Source: Maridesulfovibrio zosterae DSM 11974
GTDB lineage: Bacteria; Desulfobacterota; Desulfovibrionia; Desulfovibrionales; Desulfovibrionaceae
Assembly: GCF_000425265.1 (NCBI RefSeq)
Contig: NZ_KE384342.1
Location: forward strand, 1-64,000
Direction: 5' to 3'
DNA length: 64,000 bases
Shown: in pieces, positions 61,060 to 64,000 of the stretch
Layout: every line of letters starts with the position of its first letter
How positions within the stretch are numbered: position 1 is the first letter of the stretch
The notes under the pieces: model-generated
Told to the model about the DNA's origin: nothing
The model's input: the letters and a program-made list of their open reading frames with translations, nothing else
Databases searched by the model: none
Made by a program: the position numbers and the translations under genes

Positions 61060-62271
61060 ATGAAAAAAAATTTCCCTTATGAAGATCTACGAGAATATGC
61101 CAAAGTTTTGCTCTGGGCTCTAGAAAATCAGAGAAAGCGTAAGTTTAAAAACAAAGAAGTAGTGATAATCAAATATGATTATACAGCCACTCCTCTAGCC
61201 GAATCGGTCTTTGCCCTGCTTATCGAAAAGCATTTACACCCTGTAATGGAGATAGCTTTGACTTCTGCTATGAAAGCTGAGCTCTTCATTAATTCGAGCT
61301 ATAGACAGCTTACTTTTTATCCCCCTGGAAAAAAGGAACTATATGATCAGGCTAGTGGGGTCATACGGATTCATGCTCCAGAAGAAGTAGGGGCAATGCT
61401 TGAAGTTGATCCTCTTTCAATTATGGAGAACAGGAAATCTGGCAGAGAGCTCAGGCAGTCTGTTCAGAAGAGAAAAATGCAAGGTAAACTGGTGTGGACT
61501 GAATGTGTTTATCCAACGCGGGCTCTTGCAGAAAAGTCAGGTCTGTCATTTGAAGAATATACAACTCAGCTTATGCGGGCCTGTTACCTCAATATGCCTG
61601 CTCCACCGCATGAATGGCAGAAAATTTCATCCAGAACTGCAGAAATTGCAAAGTGGTTAACTTCGCTTGATATTAAAACAATCCGTATGCAGTCAGAGCT
61701 TTGCGACCTCTGTTTTTCTCCGGGTAAAAATCGGAAATGGCAGGGAGCTGCTGGGGAGAATATACCTGGTTATGAAGTGTACGTGTCTCCTGATTGCCGC
61801 ACTGTGAACGGAATTTATTACGCTGATCTTCCTTCATTATATATGGATAAATCTGTATATGGAGTGCAGATTGAATTCATGGATGGCATTGCTATTCGCG
61901 TAAAAGCCATGGGGGGAGAAAAGTTTCTGTTGGATCAGCTACGTTCTGACGCAGGAGCACGTCGCGTTGGTGAATTTTCTTTAACCGATTCATCAATCTC
62001 CCGGGTTGACCACTTTATGGCACAGACTATTTTAGATGAAAATTTTGGAGCAGAATATGGGAATTGCCATATTGCTCTTGGGCAATCTTTGGCAAATACC
62101 TTTTCAGGTCCGCCTGAGGTCTTAGATAAAATGATGATGGAATCTTTAGGATTTAATACATCCAATATGCATTGGGATTTAGTGAATACAGAAAATAAAA
62201 AAGTTACTGCTAATCTTGCAGAAGGTAAAAAGATAACTATCTATGAGGACGGTCATTTTAAAATGTGCTGA
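61060..62271 (+). CDS. M29 family aminopeptidase
   Basis: A 403-residue metallo-aminopeptidase of the thermophilic M29 type, a dimeric enzyme with two metal ions. The metal-binding C-terminal half shows ENIPGYEVYVSPD, GEFSLTDSSISRVDHFMAQTILDENFGAEYGNCHIALG and MHWDLV, corresponding to the Glu/Glu/His/Asp ligands. No signal peptide, so cytoplasmic. An internal CDLCFSP pair of cysteines is unusual. A monocistronic gene with a weak ribosome site. Confidence 0.87.
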   Translation: MKKNFPYEDLREYAKVLLWALENQRKRKFKNKEVVIIKYDYTATPLAESVFALLIEKHLHPVMEIALTSAMKAELFINSSYRQLTFYPPGKKELYDQASGVIRIHAPEEVGAMLEVDPLSIMENRKSGRELRQSVQKRKMQGKLVWTECVYPTRALAEKSGLSFEEYTTQLMRACYLNMPAPPHEWQKISSRTAEIAKWLTSLDIKTIRMQSELCDLCFSPGKNRKWQGAAGENIPGYEVYVSPDCRTVNGIYYADLPSLYMDKSVYGVQIEFMDGIAIRVKAMGGEKFLLDQLRSDAGARRVGEFSLTDSSISRVDHFMAQTILDENFGAEYGNCHIALGQSLANTFSGPPEVLDKMMMESLGFNTSNMHWDLVNTENKKVTANLAEGKKITIYEDGHFKMC

Positions 62272-62338
62272 TTTCTTTTATTTGTTATAGTAAAATAAAA
62301 AATATTTAAAAAAATATTATTTAGCACATGTTGATGTG

Positions 62339-62366
62339 TTGACAAGCAAAGAGCGATGCTTATTTG
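62339..62366 (+). promoter_or_regulatory. possible grpE-dnaK promoter
   Basis: TTGACA (62339-62344), 16 bp, TATTTG (62361-62366), 70 bp before the grpE ATG. I see no CIRCE element (TTAGCACTC and its complement) and no clear heat-shock sigma motif. Confidence 0.4.
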
Positions 62367-62435
62367 TCTAATTGTGCGGTCTGACAGTCTTTTTCGAAGA
62401 GTTTCAGGCCGCTAATTCATGACACCGGAGAATCC

Positions 62436-63008
62436 ATGCCTGGAAAAGAAGATAAAGTAGAAATAACGGAACAGGAAAATGAGGCAACTCAGGCAGAAGA
62501 AAGCCCTGAAAACGAAATTTCTCTTAGTGAAGAAGAACTTAAAGCTCTTTGCAGAGAACACGTATGCCCTGAATGTGATGTAATGAGTGAGGCCAAGGAT
62601 GAACGTCTTAGGGCGCTGGCAGAGACAGAAAACATTAAGAAAAGACTGATTCGCGAGACTGAAGAACTGAAGAAGTACGCGGCAGACTCTATTCTTTCCG
62701 ATTTGCTTCCTGTTCTCGACAATCTGGACTTAGCACTCAATCATGCTCAAAATCTTGATGCATGTAAGGACTTTGTGACAGGCGTTGATATGACCAGAAA
62801 AATGTTTCTGGACACGCTTGCAAAGCATGGTCTTGAAGCGGTTGGCAAAGCTGGGGACGAGTTTGATCCTAATTTTCATGAAGCAATGGGGATGGCGCAG
62901 GCTTCTGATCTGCCCGACGGTTCTATTGCACAGGTGATGCAGCGTGGTTATGTTTTGAAAGGGCGAGTAATCCGTCCTGCTAAAGTTATGGTAAATAAAT
63001 TAGGCTGA
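62436..63008 (+). CDS. grpE: nucleotide exchange factor GrpE
   Basis: A 190-residue dimeric exchange factor that releases ADP from DnaK. A long N-terminal coiled coil is followed by the beta domain; conserved parts are ALAETENIKKRLIRETEELKKYA, DLLPVLDNLDLAL, FDPNFHEAMGM and QVMQRGYVLKGRVIRPAKVMV. Unusual is a three-Cys cluster at C39, C44 and C47 (CREHVCPEC) just before the coiled coil, which could be redox- or metal-sensitive. CGGAG precedes the ATG. Confidence 0.95.
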   Translation: MPGKEDKVEITEQENEATQAEESPENEISLSEEELKALCREHVCPECDVMSEAKDERLRALAETENIKKRLIRETEELKKYAADSILSDLLPVLDNLDLALNHAQNLDACKDFVTGVDMTRKMFLDTLAKHGLEAVGKAGDEFDPNFHEAMGMAQASDLPDGSIAQVMQRGYVLKGRVIRPAKVMVNKLG

Positions 63009-63096
63009 TTTTTTTGCATGTAAGACTTTACAAGTGAAAATCAGGTATTAGTTCATAATGCAGTGACACTGAAATTTTATCTGGAGGAATTTATAT

Positions 63097-64000
63097 ATGT
63101 CTAAAATTATCGGAATTGACCTTGGTACTACCAACTCCTGCGTTTACGTAATGGAAGGTAAAGATCCTAAATGTGTGACCAACCCTGAGGGCGGACGCAC
63201 CACACCTTCCATCGTAGGTTTTACTGACAAAGAGCGTCTTGTCGGTGAAATAGCAAAGCGTCAGGCTGTTACCAACCCTGAAAAAACTGTTTTTGCTATC
63301 AAACGTCTCATGGGGCGTCAGGCAAACTCACCTGAAGTAAAAAAATGGGCTGATCATTGCCCTTACCCCATTGTTGACGGTAAAGGTGGAGATGCATGGG
63401 TTGAAATCGAAGGTAAAAAATATAGCCCTGCTGAAGTCTCTGCAATTATTTTGCAGCAGCTTAAAAAGGATGCTGAAACCTACCTTGGAGAGTCTGTAAC
63501 TGAAGCTGTTATCACTGTTCCAGCATACTTTAATGACTCCCAGCGTCAGGCTACTAAAGATGCAGGTCGTATCGCAGGTCTTGAAGTAAAACGTATCATC
63601 AACGAACCTACTGCAGCTTCTCTTGCTTATGGTTTTGATAAAAAAGCAAATGAAAAAATCGCAGTATTTGACCTTGGTGGCGGTACTTTTGATATTTCTA
63701 TTCTCGAAGTAGGTGATAACGTAGTTGAAGTTCGCGCTACCAACGGTGATACTTTCCTCGGTGGTGAGGATTTTGACCATGCTGTAATCATGTATCTCGT
63801 AGAAGAATTCAAACGTGAAAACGGTATTGATCTTTCTCAGGATCGTATGGCTTTGCAGCGTCTGAAAGAAGCTGGCGAAAAAGCTAAAAAAGAACTTTCC
63901 ACTTCCATGGAAACTGAAGTTAACCTGCCGTTTATTACTGCTGACCAGAATGGTCCTAAGCACCTTATGGTTAAATTGTCCCGTGCTAAACTGGAAAAAC
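63097..64000 (+). CDS. dnaK: chaperone DnaK (Hsp70), N-terminal part, cut by window edge
   Basis: The first 301 codons of Hsp70 run off the right edge. The actin-like ATPase domain is clear: [18 protein letters not shown] (phosphate 1), [36 protein letters not shown] and [14 protein letters not shown] (phosphate 2). GGAGG lies upstream of the ATG, 88 bp after grpE, so both are probably co-transcribed. The substrate-binding half is outside the window. Confidence 0.99.
   Translation, partial: MSKIIGIDLGTTNSCVYVMEGKDPKCVTNPEGGRTTPSIVGFTDKERLVGEIAKRQAVTNPEKTVFAIKRLMGRQANSPEVKKWADHCPYPIVDGKGGDAWVEIEGKKYSPAEVSAIILQQLKKDAETYLGESVTEAVITVPAYFNDSQRQATKDAGRIAGLEVKRIINEPTAASLAYGFDKKANEKIAVFDLGGGTFDISILEVGDNVVEVRATNGDTFLGGEDFDHAVIMYLVEEFKRENGIDLSQDRMALQRLKEAGEKAKKELSTSMETEVNLPFITADQNGPKHLMVKLSRAKLEK

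Noticed and set aside
62281-62435. CIRCE heat-shock element before grpE
   Set aside because: TTAGCACAT occurs at 62331 but the complementary GAGTGCTAA arm is missing.
63328-63963. 211-residue leftward frame opposite dnaK
   Set aside because: Antisense to the conserved ATPase domain of dnaK; no ribosome site and Phe/Ser-rich composition typical of shadows.

Overview
The window looks like chromosomal DNA from an AT-leaning, motile, anaerobic sulfate-reducing deltaproteobacterium of the Desulfovibrio group. The best single marker is a 105-residue DsrC with both conserved C-terminal cysteines (C93, C104). Supporting signs are FeoAB iron uptake, sigma-54-type promoters, and the flagellar order fliR-flhB-flhA-flhF-flhG-fliA-cheY-fliL, which I recognise from Desulfovibrio. 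A low-G+C marine lineage would fit, but that is inference. No rRNA is present.

Layout. 1-6.8 kb is an accessory region. It holds the trailer end of a CRISPR array, a TraC-like ArdC/primase fusion, a small acidic protein, a plasmid-type topoisomerase III, a decayed phage terminase fragment and an orphan lipoprotein. It ends at a tRNA-Leu whose 3' end faces the region and is followed by four short direct repeats, as expected of an integration site; no integrase is visible. 6.8-13.6 kb has a stand-alone YcaO protein, a TVP38-type membrane protein, and a leftward group of RdgC-like, unknown, SGNH hydrolase, patatin and periplasmic binding protein genes. 13.6-25.5 kb mixes small proteins, signalling (response regulator, PilZ), cell-surface functions (RfbA, glycosyltransferases, TolC, lytic transglycosylase) and a MoaB/Mog-type protein. 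25.5-32.5 kb has a MoaE-like protein, a large zinc-knuckle/TPR membrane protein, a sigma-54-preceded muramidase-like protein, RqcH, DksA and a Gly-Cys-Gly-Gly tRNA cluster.

32.8-35.8 kb is the most interesting stretch. A lysine-methyltransferase-like protein overlaps a YcaO-TPR fusion, and dsrC follows, suggesting a sulfur-related protein-modification module. 36-40.7 kb is housekeeping (rpmE, yqhQ-like, prfA, prmC, lpxC). 40.9-52.9 kb is chemotaxis plus flagellar export and regulation. 53-64 kb has an M23 peptidase, a TtcA-like enzyme, a DUF4340-rpoZ-dnaJ-moaC run, feoAB, an M29 aminopeptidase, and grpE-dnaK running off the right edge.

How they work together. Envelope and motility dominate: flagellar export (FliR/FlhB/FlhA), flagellar number and placement control (FlhF/FlhG), sigma-28 (FliA), CheY and an MCP lie together. 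Three molybdenum-cofactor genes (Mog-like, MoaE-like, MoaC) are scattered, as suits a molybdo-enzyme-rich anaerobe. PrfA and PrmC form a substrate/modifier pair, and GrpE-DnaK with DnaJ give the Hsp70 system. Promoters, terminators and operators are motif-based readings by eye. All family names rest on motifs read from the translations, without database searches.
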